DNA from: a virus
DNA length: 40,334 nucleotides
IMG/VR virus record: IMGVR_UViG_3300021961_000224
Location: 1-40,334 of that record
Direction: 5' to 3' (one strand)
The position numbers and the translations under genes were made by a program. Shown here piece by piece: positions 22,727 through 32,530 of the stretch. How positions within the stretch are numbered: position 1 is the first letter of the stretch; each line of letters opens with the position of its first letter. The notes under the pieces are model-generated. The model made no database searches. It was given only the letters and a program-made list of their open reading frames with translations, and was not told the DNA's origin.

Positions 22727-23737
22727 TTAGAAGTCAAGCTTGATTCTAACTAAGGCTTCTTTAGTAAAGTCTTTTAATAGTGGTCTTGAAAGTTTTGCTA
22801 CGGCGAGAAGCTCGTTATTATCGTTATACATACCCACGGTAGTTATATACGTCTGAGGTGCATCTACCATGTTGGAGATTCTTAGGTCACCTGATCCAGT
22901 GATGTATGACGGGTTAGTTGAGTAGTTAAACTCACTATTGCGTACTCTAGCAAATACAAACTGTGAAGATACAGTTTCTTTATAGTTTAGTTGGAAAGAG
23001 CCTCCAAGTACGAGAGCATTGTAAAGCTTAGCCATATTTGTTGGAGATGGTGTAGTAGAGCCTCTTGTAATAGAGAGTCCAATACCTCCTGCTGCTGCAC
23101 TACCACTTAATGCTAGTCCGCTTAATAACACTACTCCAATGTCTGGTAAGAAGTATCCGTATGATCCAGATGCTGGTGTATAACCGGTGCCACTATATGC
23201 TGCGCCATTTGATCCGCTTACAATCTGATATACTCTACCTGCATCGTTAAAGGACAGTGTTGTAGTGTCTACGCTATTATCTGTTAGGTGAATTGTTCCT
23301 TCACTTCCGCTTAATGCTAAGTTAAAGGATGCTGGAAGTAATGATTCTTTAAATCTATCTCTATCAATTGAAATTGCATAGAAATAATCTACAGTAGTTC
23401 CACCAAAGTTAAAGCTTGAATCTTCATCTCCTAATACTAAAGATCTATATTGACCGTAGATCGTAGAAGAGTAGCTCTTACCTACAACAGCAGAGTTGTA
23501 CGGGCTTGATCCTGATCCAGCGGCGTCAGCATATGCGATTGCGAGCTGAACGGCGGCGCCGTCTACAGATGATGCTGTGTGGTATACATCTAGGTAGTAG
23601 TTTCCCGATGTTGATGCAGGTTGAGTAGATGATGTGTAAAAGGCTGTTAAAATAGGTGTACCGGTACTCCATACTGGAGCTGATACTGGTTCAGCGCTTA
23701 CTACTAGATCGTCAGCTTCGAATCTCTTAAATGACAT
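22727..23737 (-). CDS. Virion structural protein, paralogue of 291-aa product (336 aa)
   Basis: Beta-rich protein with small residues. The C-terminal module FNYSTNPSYITGSGDL, YITTVGMYNDNNELLAVAKL, LVRIKLDF is shared with the adjacent 291-aa protein, indicating tandem duplication and divergence. The N-terminal two thirds differ. The neighbours are tail genes on both sides, so a tail or baseplate appendage is inferred. Confidence 0.6.
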   Translation of the reverse strand: MSFKRFEADDLVVSAEPVSAPVWSTGTPILTAFYTSSTQPASTSGNYYLDVYHTASSVDGAAVQLAIAYADAAGSGSSPYNSAVVGKSYSSTIYGQYRSLVLGDEDSSFNFGGTTVDYFYAISIDRDRFKESLLPASFNLALSGSEGTIHLTDNSVDTTTLSFNDAGRVYQIVSGSNGAAYSGTGYTPASGSYGYFLPDIGVVLLSGLALSGSAAAGGIGLSITRGSTTPSPTNMAKLYNALVLGGSFQLNYKETVSSQFVFARVRNSEFNYSTNPSYITGSGDLRISNMVDAPQTYITTVGMYNDNNELLAVAKLSRPLLKDFTKEALVRIKLDF

Positions 23738-23743
23738 ATCTTA

Positions 23744-24400
23744 TTAGTTTATTTTAGTGATGGTTACCGGGATAGTCAATCTAGCTCCAGAGTCTCTACC
23801 AATTACCGTAATTGTTGTCTGTAATTGTGTTGCAGTACCGAATAAGGTATTTGTTGTTGTTGCAGTAAGGTTAATTGAAGTTCCGATCACAGTCTTAGAG
23901 ACGTTAGTACCTAATGTTGTTGTAGAATTCAATCTAATAGCTTCGTCAGTATTAACACCTACTCCGTTGTACGTTGAGAGTATTCTAGCGTCAGCAATTG
24001 TAGCAGTATATCCGCTTGTTTCAAAAGTCTGATTAGCTCCTAGGTAGTTTAGCGTCTGAGGGGTGATTGCTAATGAAGCGCCTTGTTTTAGTGTAATAGC
24101 AGAATACCCAATATCTAAGATTGGTAATCTAGCAGTACCTCTAGGGAGAGTTGCAAGTTTGTACTTCATGATCTGAGTCTCGTCAGGGAAGGCTTCTAAT
24201 AGTGGCATACTTTCAATTGCCTCGCCGTAGTAAGAAGATCCAGATGGATGTGAAGTGTTGTAAAGAGTGTAATCAATTTCGTCATCGGAAAGAGCGAATT
24301 GAGTGATGCGGAAAGAACCGTCACCTCTTGCTAGAAGCTCTCTACCTTTCTTTGTTAAGATAGCGTCAACTGTGACTACCGAGTTGTTTAAATATGCCAT
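23744..24400 (-). CDS. Virion structural protein (218 aa)
   Basis: Begins LNNSVVTVDAILTKKGRELL, then GDGSFRITQFALSDDEIDYT and EAFPDETQIMKYKLATLPRG, a pattern I associate with conserved tail structural proteins of T4-like environmental phages. The second half is Thr/Asn rich and beta-type. A TATTTATT variant lies 18 nt before the ATG. The precise role is unknown. Confidence 0.65.
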   Translation of the reverse strand: MAYLNNSVVTVDAILTKKGRELLARGDGSFRITQFALSDDEIDYTLYNTSHPSGSSYYGEAIESMPLLEAFPDETQIMKYKLATLPRGTARLPILDIGYSAITLKQGASLAITPQTLNYLGANQTFETSGYTATIADARILSTYNGVGVNTDEAIRLNSTTTLGTNVSKTVIGTSINLTATTTNTLFGTATQLQTTITVIGRDSGARLTIPVTITKIN

Positions 24401-24418
24401 GTTTCAGTGGTTTATACT

Positions 24419-24426
24419 AATAAATA
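24419..24426 (-). promoter_or_regulatory. TATTTATT variant of late element
   Basis: One-base variant of TATTTATA on the coding strand (CATATTTATTAGTATAAACC), 18 nt before the 218-aa gene, in the 32-nt gap after the 1460-aa gene. Confidence 0.35.
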
Positions 24427-24432
24427 TGTCTT

Positions 24433-27400
24433 TTATAAAATACCCTTTGTTTTTAAATCAGATATAATTTTTTCGTAGTTTGCTTTAAGACGTGGTGATG
24501 GATACTTAGGGTAAAGTATTCCTGTATTTTGAGTACCAGCGACTCTGTCTATGTTCATTAGTATCATGTTACTGCTATCAACATAGCGTCGCAGTGCGAA
24601 GAAATCTTTATTAACTGCAGTACTCATTGTCTTATCTAATGTTACGTATAAACGTCCGGTCGTAGTTTCCGAAGGTGTTAATACATCTGTAACCATATAT
24701 GCTTGAGTTTCGCTGTTGTTAAACTTAATTTCATCCCCACGTTGTAAAGTAAATTGAAGGTTTACTCCGTTGAAGCCTTGAGAAGCAGATCCTGAGACTC
24801 CTTCGAAGTAGTTTCCGTACTTACTGGATAGGTCCGTACTTCCTGTTAGTACCGTAGGAGAACTTAAGCTACCTGTTGAGAAGAAATACCCGTCACTTCC
24901 TGTTCCTATGTAGGTAGAGCCTGATTCATAGCTGCCCACTGTTAGTATGCTTGAGATAAAAGTTAAATCAGCTGTTCTATCTAAAATCTCTACTACCGTT
25001 CTTACTGCTTCCCCACTGTTAAAGTTTCTAAATGGAGCAGTAAGTGCTACCGGGGTTGGAATGTAATTTATATATGTGAATTGTTTGCTTGCTAAAGTCG
25101 TAGTAAAGGCAGGGTCAAAAGTACCTCCATCTGTGGCTACTTCTAGACGAACTTCTGCTAAGCCGGGGTCGCCGCCGTATGGATTTGGCCATCCGTCTCC
25201 TGATACTGTAAAGACTGCAGTAAACTTAACTTGCTGTTCTGTATCAGATCCGAATGTATAGATAGAAGTTCCTGGGTTATAGTACCCTGCATCGTCTTGT
25301 AGTTCTTTCCCAAATGTAACCTTAGTAACATCTTCAATGTTAAGATTAGTAATAGACTGGTTAGATCCAGTAGCACGTGCATTATAAGTAGCAAGTGTTG
25401 GATCTGCTCTAAACTCTAACTTGTTGCCTGTACTAAATACAGGGTTTAAGTATGTTGGTGCTGTATAGGAGAAGAGTAGCGGTTCTAAACGAGTTCCAGA
25501 TCTAAGTACCGAATGGTTACCTAGTAGTGTGGCTTCGCTACCGCCAATATTAGCGTTCTTAATAGATACTTCGAATTCACTATTTGCCGGGAATCCTTGC
25601 TTGAGAAGGTTCAATGCTACAGTAGCGTCAGGAGTTGTAAGGTTACCTTCTTCGTCAACAATGTAACCGATTACAATTGCATTAGCTTTATTATGCTCAG
25701 GAGAGAATCCTGAGATAAAATCAAAGATACAGAAGTACGGAGTTGTTGATTCTAGGACAGGAGTTGTACCGTATGAAATATCTCCTACGGTGTACTTATT
25801 TATCGCTACAGCGTTAAGTTGGTGCCCTTTGTACCTACCTCTTACGTACCCTGCACTATTGTGTACATACTCTTGCATATCAGACTTTTCCGCTGTGTTA
25901 GTCAAAAGTCCAGCAAGGTTAATAGGTACTAAAGGATTGTCGGAGTAGTCTACCTTCTGTACAATACCTGTATTTGCAACTAAAGATGCATTGTTAAATA
26001 ATGCGTTGTAGTCTGAATTGTCGAATCTTGCAGTAAAGAATGGTGATAGTATTACAGGAACTGTTACCTGGCTAGTTGGGAAAGCAGCAGGATTTGCAAA
26101 GAAGCCTCCTCCTGGATCTGCTAATGTGAGTAGCGTAGTTGATTCAGTTACATTTTTTTCTGCAAAGCTGTACTTAACTCCATTAACGTATATTTCTTCA
26201 AGAACTCGTACAGCTTCTTTCACATTAACTCCGTTGGCACTTACATTTCTAAATAAAATATATTTCAGGTAATGGTACCCTCCTTTAGGTTGATAAGCAC
26301 GAAAGGTATACATCTTACCGATTGATACTGGAAGCTGTGTTAAGAAATCATCTTCTGTTACAGTAGGAGAATCGCCTTCTAAGTACTCTATATAGTCGTA
26401 GGTGATCTCTTGAGCATTAAACTGCTTAAATACATTAGCTTCGTTTAAGCTTCCACTGTATAGATCTAGAGTACTTCCTCCGAGTTCCCCGTTTATCTTT
26501 TCAACTTCCGTGTTTCTGATTTGTGTAAGTTCACCAACTAACGTCTGTATGCTAGCAGTATGTGCGGTAGAGTATTCATTTATCACACCGCCATCTGATC
26601 CTGTTACGAATAACGTATCAATAGAAGCAGTATATTCTGGACGAGTGTAGCTTGTCTGTGCAGATTGTATTTTACTGCGATTTAGTACGTGTGGTTTTAT
26701 AATAACTCCGGAAGTAACAACGTCTCTAGCTGGTAGAAAGTCTCCTACCATTTTAAACAACTGGTTGTCGAAGAATTTAATTAACCTAATAAAGTCAAAT
26801 ACGTCGTAGGAATTTGACCCCGATAGAAGTGTCTCTGCTACTTTGTATAAGTTGCCGTTAGTATCGTTACTGTAGTTTTTAGAGTATAGGTAACGAGGAT
26901 CTCCTATATACTGGTCTATGTTAAAACTTCCTGTGATGCCTCCGCTTATAAAGTTATCAACATTATAGCTTGGGGAAAAACCTACTTCAACTGTGTGTAA
27001 GTCTTGTGTAAACTTATTGTCGTCTTTTTGAATAGAAACGTATTGAGAAAGAGTTTCTCCAGGTACTATGCTGCCTGTATTACTAAGCCTAAGCTTATCT
27101 CCTTCTGGTAGTCCTGAAGCAAAGTACGGAGTAACTCCTGGTCTTTCTACACCTCCGTACGCTTTAACTTCTAATGAGCCACTTGGAATACCGAAGCTGT
27201 TTATAAGTGCTCTTAATCCTCTCTCAGTACCTTTTGTTTTTAAGAGGTAGGGCAGGTTATGGTAAAGTCTTTTATAGGTTTCGTGTAGTATGTTGCTGTC
27301 TGGTGTAGGTTCGTTTGAAGCAGTAACAAAAGTACTTATGTACTCTGAACCGCTATCGTACCATTCTCCAATCAGCATTGAAGCTAAATTACCGGTAGAG

Positions 27401-28815
27401 AAGTTAGAGCTGTACAGTTTTACTCCGAAAGATTTTAGAGTAGCTTCTATAAAGTCTCTAGAAACTCCGTAGTCTAGTCGGTTATCTGCATCGTACTTAT
27501 CTGTTACTCCTTTAGCATAAATCCATAGGTTATCAAAATGCTGACCTATCATATCTAGGAATAGGCTGTACGGTGCATTTTCGCTATCCTGTCTAATAAA
27601 CTCAGGGATAGAACTTACTAACCTGCTTTCATTCAACTCATCATATAGAGATGCTGATTCTGCTTGAGCTACAAACCATGCTGTAGCGGCAGCGTCAGTG
27701 CTAGGTAGATTTAAGTACGGGCGAGTTGAGCTAGATTTAGGCCAAGATTTACTACTACTTTCAAAGTATAGGTATTTCTCATAGCCATCGAACTTAGAAA
27801 TAATACCTGTAATAAGGTTATCGTATTTTAAGTTAGATTGAGTTACAGCAGTCTGGGTGTTTGAAAGGCTTCCTGTAGCAGCTTTCTGATCTTCGTAGTT
27901 GGTTACAAGATCTAGCTTATACTTAAAATTAACCAGGCGCTCGTAAGCAGAAGAGAAATGTACAAAATTTGTATAGTCTGTATAATCAACATTTATACGT
28001 ACATCGCTGCCTGAAAGTAGCGTGAGAGCTTGATGATAAGAACTTGTTACCGGGTAACTGTATAGTTCATTGTAGTCGAGGTACTCTGTAGAGATAGAAG
28101 GGGATCCGTCTACTTCAATGTTAAAGTTAGGTCCTTTTAAAAAGTTAGCGGTAGGTACGGTCGGAGTAACGGTGGCTGTTACGTAATACGCTACCGGGTT
28201 GGCGACTTCTTCTAGTAGGCGAAATACAGTTTTGAGTTGAATAGTACTTGGAAGCGGTTCATAAAGCTTTATGAGTATATTACCTGTATTATCTTGATCT
28301 ATATTAATACCGATCAGCTGTACGTTGTTTCCAAAGTCTAGCCTAAGCTCATCAAAGTACACATCAGAGGTAAACCTAGTTTTAAGATCCTGCACAACCT
28401 GTTGCAGGTTATCTACAGTTCCTGTAGGGGTTACTTTTAATTCAGTACGATCAGAAGAAAGTTCTTTTATAGCTAGTCCAACTGGTAGTAGAGGTTTTAA
28501 GAAAAGGTAGTTTAGATTTACATTGCCAGTAGTAAAGCCATAAGCCTTACTATCTTCAATAGGGTCTATATAGAGTGCATCTGTGCCTGTCTTTCCTGCG
28601 CTTGCAGAATCTGATAGCTCTTTTGCGTTCCGGTAATCTGCTACAGAGAACAATCTTTCTCCTGTTGGATTGTAGATGTGTAGTTGAATTATATGCTGTG
28701 ACCTGTTAAACTCTGCAGGCAGTAGTACTTCTGTGCTCAAGTTAATATCTTGAGGGGTGAAGTCTCTGTACCCAGTTGGTGCAGTAGGAGTTAGATTGTA
28801 TTTAATATCAGCCAT
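24433..28815 (-). CDS. Large tail/baseplate structural protein (1460 aa)
   Basis: The largest gene of the window. Around residues 515-545 is RLYHNLPYLLKTKGTERGLR followed by ALINSFGIPSGSLEVKAYGG, which resembles tail protein I-type segments found next to baseplate J proteins. Before it, a helical region reads FIRQDSENAPYSLFLDMIGQ. The C-terminal half is beta-rich with Ser/Gly/Thr, including SGSASQGFNGVNLQFTLQRG, as in fibre or baseplate-wedge proteins. It follows genes for gp6 and two tail proteins. It may combine wedge and fibre-attachment roles. It overlaps the 113-aa gene by 8 nt. Confidence 0.65.
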   Translation of the reverse strand: MADIKYNLTPTAPTGYRDFTPQDINLSTEVLLPAEFNRSQHIIQLHIYNPTGERLFSVADYRNAKELSDSASAGKTGTDALYIDPIEDSKAYGFTTGNVNLNYLFLKPLLPVGLAIKELSSDRTELKVTPTGTVDNLQQVVQDLKTRFTSDVYFDELRLDFGNNVQLIGINIDQDNTGNILIKLYEPLPSTIQLKTVFRLLEEVANPVAYYVTATVTPTVPTANFLKGPNFNIEVDGSPSISTEYLDYNELYSYPVTSSYHQALTLLSGSDVRINVDYTDYTNFVHFSSAYERLVNFKYKLDLVTNYEDQKAATGSLSNTQTAVTQSNLKYDNLITGIISKFDGYEKYLYFESSSKSWPKSSSTRPYLNLPSTDAAATAWFVAQAESASLYDELNESRLVSSIPEFIRQDSENAPYSLFLDMIGQHFDNLWIYAKGVTDKYDADNRLDYGVSRDFIEATLKSFGVKLYSSNFSTGNLASMLIGEWYDSGSEYISTFVTASNEPTPDSNILHETYKRLYHNLPYLLKTKGTERGLRALINSFGIPSGSLEVKAYGGVERPGVTPYFASGLPEGDKLRLSNTGSIVPGETLSQYVSIQKDDNKFTQDLHTVEVGFSPSYNVDNFISGGITGSFNIDQYIGDPRYLYSKNYSNDTNGNLYKVAETLLSGSNSYDVFDFIRLIKFFDNQLFKMVGDFLPARDVVTSGVIIKPHVLNRSKIQSAQTSYTRPEYTASIDTLFVTGSDGGVINEYSTAHTASIQTLVGELTQIRNTEVEKINGELGGSTLDLYSGSLNEANVFKQFNAQEITYDYIEYLEGDSPTVTEDDFLTQLPVSIGKMYTFRAYQPKGGYHYLKYILFRNVSANGVNVKEAVRVLEEIYVNGVKYSFAEKNVTESTTLLTLADPGGGFFANPAAFPTSQVTVPVILSPFFTARFDNSDYNALFNNASLVANTGIVQKVDYSDNPLVPINLAGLLTNTAEKSDMQEYVHNSAGYVRGRYKGHQLNAVAINKYTVGDISYGTTPVLESTTPYFCIFDFISGFSPEHNKANAIVIGYIVDEEGNLTTPDATVALNLLKQGFPANSEFEVSIKNANIGGSEATLLGNHSVLRSGTRLEPLLFSYTAPTYLNPVFSTGNKLEFRADPTLATYNARATGSNQSITNLNIEDVTKVTFGKELQDDAGYYNPGTSIYTFGSDTEQQVKFTAVFTVSGDGWPNPYGGDPGLAEVRLEVATDGGTFDPAFTTTLASKQFTYINYIPTPVALTAPFRNFNSGEAVRTVVEILDRTADLTFISSILTVGSYESGSTYIGTGSDGYFFSTGSLSSPTVLTGSTDLSSKYGNYFEGVSGSASQGFNGVNLQFTLQRGDEIKFNNSETQAYMVTDVLTPSETTTGRLYVTLDKTMSTAVNKDFFALRRYVDSSNMILMNIDRVAGTQNTGILYPKYPSPRLKANYEKIISDLKTKGIL

Positions 28816-29149
28816 TATTTACCTGCTGTGATAGTTGAAGAATCTGTTCGTTTGCTTGCAAAAGTCTTGCTCTTAAATCTGCTACTTCGTCTAGGAGTGG
28901 CTGTATCTCTTCACTAACCTGCGGTGCAGTATATAGTTCTGAGCTTTTTGTTACAATATACTGGTGGGAGTTTGGTCCGTTTACCGGTATCTGGTAGAAG
29001 AGTTTATTGTATAGTCTGAAAAGCTCTTCAATGGTGTCTGGGTCGATGACGGGTACCGGTTCTGCAAAAAACTTAAAAGAGGTATCTACAGTATCTTTAA
29101 AGTTCTTGTTGTTGAGGTATGTCTTATTTAATGTGATTTTCTCAGCCAT
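28808..29149 (-). CDS. Small tail-module protein (113 aa)
   Basis: Residues 35-70 (DPDTIEELFRLYNKLFYQIP, GPNSHQYIVTKSSEL) form a recognisable module, and residues 80-110 are a short coiled coil. Eight-nt overlaps at both ends show tight coupling between the 372-aa and 1460-aa genes, suggesting a baseplate or fibre attachment partner. The family is not named. Confidence 0.6.
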   Translation of the reverse strand: MAEKITLNKTYLNNKNFKDTVDTSFKFFAEPVPVIDPDTIEELFRLYNKLFYQIPVNGPNSHQYIVTKSSELYTAPQVSEEIQPLLDEVADLRARLLQANEQILQLSQQVNNG

Positions 29150-30260
29150 TTCTTACAACTTTAAAAACTAGGTCTTCATCTATGATAGAAGTAGTACCAG
29201 ATATTGTTGTTTTGATTAGTATTCTGTAATAGCGTTCAGGTTCTAAACCTCCCATATACACATCAAAGTAGTTACCGGTACTTGCTCGACTTAATTTTGT
29301 ATAGGTTGTATCGAAGTCAATTACCATTTCCTCTGTGTTTTCATCTCGAAGTCCCCAGTATGAAGTAAGAGGTAGGAAATAATTTTGGAGGTAATTAGAA
29401 GAAGTTGAGAAGGTTCTAACGGGGTTCTTAGCTCTTACGTGTAGTTCAAATCTCTGCTTACCTTCGTCTGTATACTCTCCTCTGTTGTTTTTTATCTTAA
29501 TGACTGCGTTTGTATCTGTAATTTCGTTTAGTCCAGATGCAGTTGCAAAGTCATCCCATTTTACTTCTAAGCACGGAGGGTAGATGGTATGGGAATTAGC
29601 GGAGTAGTATCTTAGGTATAGCTGGCGAGTTGTTTGAAACTCTAGACTACCTGTTAGTTTTAATAAAAATCCAGCGTTGTTAATTGCTCCGTTGTAGTGT
29701 GCTTTTGTTCCACCGGTAACGTCTATATTAACGTCATGAGTTGAGTTTACAGCGTGTGACTGAGTTGCTGTAATGTTGTAGCTAGGTAGCGCTGTGTACC
29801 AGGATCCGCCGCCTTCTACTAGGTCGTAGGATGAAGTTACGTTAGAGATAGTGCCCCAGTTGTCTGATCCTGTGCCCTCTATGCTGTCCCAGGTAACTCC
29901 ACTACTGTTACGTGGGAGGTCTCCATATTTACCGTTACCTGCAACCCATGTACCGTAAGCGCCGGTGTATACCGGTAGAGCTTCTAATGTATATCCGATT
30001 GGAAGTTCGTTAGCGCTAGCTAAAAATAACTTAAGTGATGCGCTAAATGCTGTTGCGTCTCCTGTGGAAGCTAGTACGTGTGTTTCAAGTACTTCGGCTA
30101 ATTCCGTAGAGTTAAATTGAATGAGAGTTCTGTTTACATAGGAATTTGTACCCTTGTAGTAGGATGCAAGTTCTAAGATCTCATCCCTACCGGTGTTCAT
30201 ATTTGCGAACTCGGAATAGAGTGTAGCAGTCTTTTCAGGAAATATTTTGTAAACAGCCAT
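29142..30260 (-). CDS. Virion structural protein, carbohydrate-binding-like start (372 aa)
   Basis: The N-terminus KIFPEKTATLYSEFANMNTG, then RDEILELAS and RTLIQFN, resembles beta-sandwich modules (DNRLRE-like) found in surface and phage tail proteins. The remainder is beta-type, with a Trp/Gly-rich middle (WVAGNGKYGDLPRNSSGVTW). It lies between gp6 and the large tail protein. A TATTTATT variant lies 8 nt upstream. A tail or wedge component is inferred. Confidence 0.6.
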   Translation of the reverse strand: MAVYKIFPEKTATLYSEFANMNTGRDEILELASYYKGTNSYVNRTLIQFNSTELAEVLETHVLASTGDATAFSASLKLFLASANELPIGYTLEALPVYTGAYGTWVAGNGKYGDLPRNSSGVTWDSIEGTGSDNWGTISNVTSSYDLVEGGGSWYTALPSYNITATQSHAVNSTHDVNIDVTGGTKAHYNGAINNAGFLLKLTGSLEFQTTRQLYLRYYSANSHTIYPPCLEVKWDDFATASGLNEITDTNAVIKIKNNRGEYTDEGKQRFELHVRAKNPVRTFSTSSNYLQNYFLPLTSYWGLRDENTEEMVIDFDTTYTKLSRASTGNYFDVYMGGLEPERYYRILIKTTISGTTSIIDEDLVFKVVRNG

Positions 30261-30268
30261 GGTTTCTT

Positions 30269-30276
30269 AATAAATA
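30269..30276 (-). promoter_or_regulatory. TATTTATT variant of late element
   Basis: Coding strand AAAATATTTATTAAGAAACC, 8 nt before the ATG of the 372-aa gene and directly after the gp6-like gene. Confidence 0.3.
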
Positions 30277-30278
30277 TT

Positions 30279-32120
30279 TTATAATGTAGTTATGCGACCT
30301 TCAATATCAATGTTCGGGTACTTAACTTCAAAAATACATGGATCATAAGAAGGATAAAGGATGTTACCTTTGGTCGCTCCTTTAATATCGTACGCATACT
30401 GAGAGTAATCTCCACCTGTCTTATTGTCGATTTCAATCTTTTGAACAGTCTGTACTCCTTTTACTTTATCCAGTACGGTATATAATTTAGAGATGTTAAT
30501 AGGTTGATTAATACTCCACTTATCAACTGCAAAGTAGTCTTTAAGTGCTTCTGTACATCCTAGTAGCACCTCACGGGCAGATGCAGAAGGTCGAATAACT
30601 ATTTCGTATTTAATACCGATATTGACAATAAAAGCATCTTTAATATTAACTGCGTCTGTTACTAATCTATACTGGTTAAGGTATGTCTTAAGGTTCTGTT
30701 TTAGAGTAGTTCCTGCTACAGTAAGTTGCTTCTGTCCATTATACGCTAATACGTACATTGATAAAGCCAAAGGATTACTGTCTATAATTGCATCGGTAGT
30801 AGATTGGGTAGAGGATATTTGATCTTGGGTAACAAAGACTTTGGCTACTGTTCCAAACTTAGAAGGTAGTGAAAGAGCTCTTACGGTATAGTCTTCTTTT
30901 GTTACTGTTCTTAGTTGCTCATTAAAAGCTTTTGTTGAATTCTGCCTTAACTCTTCAATAGTATCTCCATCTTTACCTCCTGTAGCCGGTTCTGGGTTAT
31001 TGAATGCTAGGGAGTTTAAGTAGGTGTTTCCTGATGCTCCAACGCCGTAATAGGCCGGACTTTGGTTATTTAGAATTGTAGTGATAGTATCTGCCGGGGT
31101 GTTTGCTTCCACTCCTCCTCCTATTAGGTATTGAATCGTTAACGTACCCAGTGGGGCATGGCCGTAAGCTCCTGTAAACATAAAGTTTGAAGGATCGTAT
31201 GCTTTATCGATAGCAGAGACACCGGTGGTAATATCACCCAATCCCACGTTAGTTGGGTTTGGAGTTATAACAGAATCATCTGTACCTGATGTACCGGCAC
31301 CGAATTGTATCTGTAGAGCGCCTCCGGATGTAAACCTAGTTACGTACCTGTAAGGTACCTTCTGTAGTTGCATTACATATGGAGATGTTGATTTATCTGC
31401 GCCTGTATTAGCAACTTCTGTGAAGATCGTATCCTGGGCTAGATAGGGTACTTCGTACCAGGTATTAGTACCGTCGGAGATACTCACTACTCCTATAATG
31501 TTATCTTCAGATAATGTAATAGTTTTAAAGCGTTCTAAGGAAGCAACCTCAACAGTAGTGGTTTTTACTTCAGCAGAGATTGCTTTTACCTTCTTAGTGA
31601 GTAAGAATTCAGTGACTGTGCCGCCTGCTGTAGCGTATACTGATACTGTTGTAGGATCGTAAGAACTAGAGTAAGCAAAATTAACTTTATTCTGTGTTAG
31701 AAATTTTACCGGGGTTCCAGTAGTAGATTGTAATTCAATATTTTCACTTAGTACTAGAGCGTAATCATAGTTAGGTACATTTTGACCAGCAACAGAGGTA
31801 GCGGGTACTCTCTGATATACATCTAAATCAACTGTGGAGGGGCTTGTGATCCTAGGACGGTACCCCATCATGTAAGCCATGTTGTAAAGGTTGCCCGGTT
31901 CTTGGGCATACTGTAAGAATGTCTCCTGTAGTTGGATATCCTGGTAGAAAGAAAGGACGTCCCCTACATATGCAGCCATCTCCATAAACATCATACCTGG
32001 TGATGTTGGAGAGAAGTCGTTATAGGTATCCGGGAAGTAGTTCTTTGTATAGTCTATTAGCTGCTGACGGAAGTCACTGAAGGTTCTATCAACGTATTTT
32101 ATGTCTCTCTCTTGTGCCAT
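30279..32120 (-). CDS. 6: Baseplate wedge protein, T4 gp6/baseplate J-like (613 aa)
   Basis: The N-terminal VDRTFSDFRQQLIDYTKNYF, the following DFSPTSPGMMFMEMAAYVGD and SFYQDIQLQETFLQYAQEPG (about 10-72), with MAYMMGYRPR, are typical of gp6/baseplate J proteins. The middle contains GGKDGDTIEELRQNSTKAFN, then EQLRTVTKEDYTVRALSLP, the baseplate J core. Length is near T4 gp6 (660 aa). It is TAATG-coupled to the gp25-like gene, as in many contractile-tail clusters. The wedge ring triggers sheath contraction. Confidence 0.9.
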   Translation of the reverse strand: MAQERDIKYVDRTFSDFRQQLIDYTKNYFPDTYNDFSPTSPGMMFMEMAAYVGDVLSFYQDIQLQETFLQYAQEPGNLYNMAYMMGYRPRITSPSTVDLDVYQRVPATSVAGQNVPNYDYALVLSENIELQSTTGTPVKFLTQNKVNFAYSSSYDPTTVSVYATAGGTVTEFLLTKKVKAISAEVKTTTVEVASLERFKTITLSEDNIIGVVSISDGTNTWYEVPYLAQDTIFTEVANTGADKSTSPYVMQLQKVPYRYVTRFTSGGALQIQFGAGTSGTDDSVITPNPTNVGLGDITTGVSAIDKAYDPSNFMFTGAYGHAPLGTLTIQYLIGGGVEANTPADTITTILNNQSPAYYGVGASGNTYLNSLAFNNPEPATGGKDGDTIEELRQNSTKAFNEQLRTVTKEDYTVRALSLPSKFGTVAKVFVTQDQISSTQSTTDAIIDSNPLALSMYVLAYNGQKQLTVAGTTLKQNLKTYLNQYRLVTDAVNIKDAFIVNIGIKYEIVIRPSASAREVLLGCTEALKDYFAVDKWSINQPINISKLYTVLDKVKGVQTVQKIEIDNKTGGDYSQYAYDIKGATKGNILYPSYDPCIFEVKYPNIDIEGRITTL

Positions 32121-32530
32121 TATTGCTCAAAGTTAATTACGATTTCATCTGTAATATTAGTTTCCTTTACAGAATACTTCAGTGCAAATGTCACTAGATT
32201 CTGATCTGGGTATGCTTTTAGTTCAAGGTTGTTTACTACTACTTGTGGGAAGTATAGTTCTAAGGACTGGTTTATAAGTTCTCTGGTAGAGTCTACTGTG
32301 TCTTGGGTTAGGTTCTCAAAAAGAAAATTTCTAAGTCCTGCTCCAAAATCTACATTTAATATACGTTCATTCTTTCCAGTGAGAAAAAAGTTAATTAAGT
32401 TTGCCTTAGTAGCATCTTTAGTAGTGTACGTAGAATTAAAGACAGCTCTACCGGATAACGGTAAAGCTACTCCCACGGCCTTTCTTGGCTGTAGATCTAA
32501 TGGGTTAATCCTTTGAACTTTATATGCCAT
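32120..32530 (-). CDS. 25: Baseplate wedge protein, gp25-like (136 aa)
   Basis: The GPW/gp25 pattern is clear: ATKANLINFFLTGKNERILN (39-58), then VDFGAGLRNFLFENLTQDTV. Length is almost that of T4 gp25 (132 aa). It bridges the inner baseplate and the sheath. TAATG junctions join it to the gp6 gene and to the 142-aa gene. Confidence 0.9.
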   Translation of the reverse strand: MAYKVQRINPLDLQPRKAVGVALPLSGRAVFNSTYTTKDATKANLINFFLTGKNERILNVDFGAGLRNFLFENLTQDTVDSTRELINQSLELYFPQVVVNNLELKAYPDQNLVTFALKYSVKETNITDEIVINFEQ

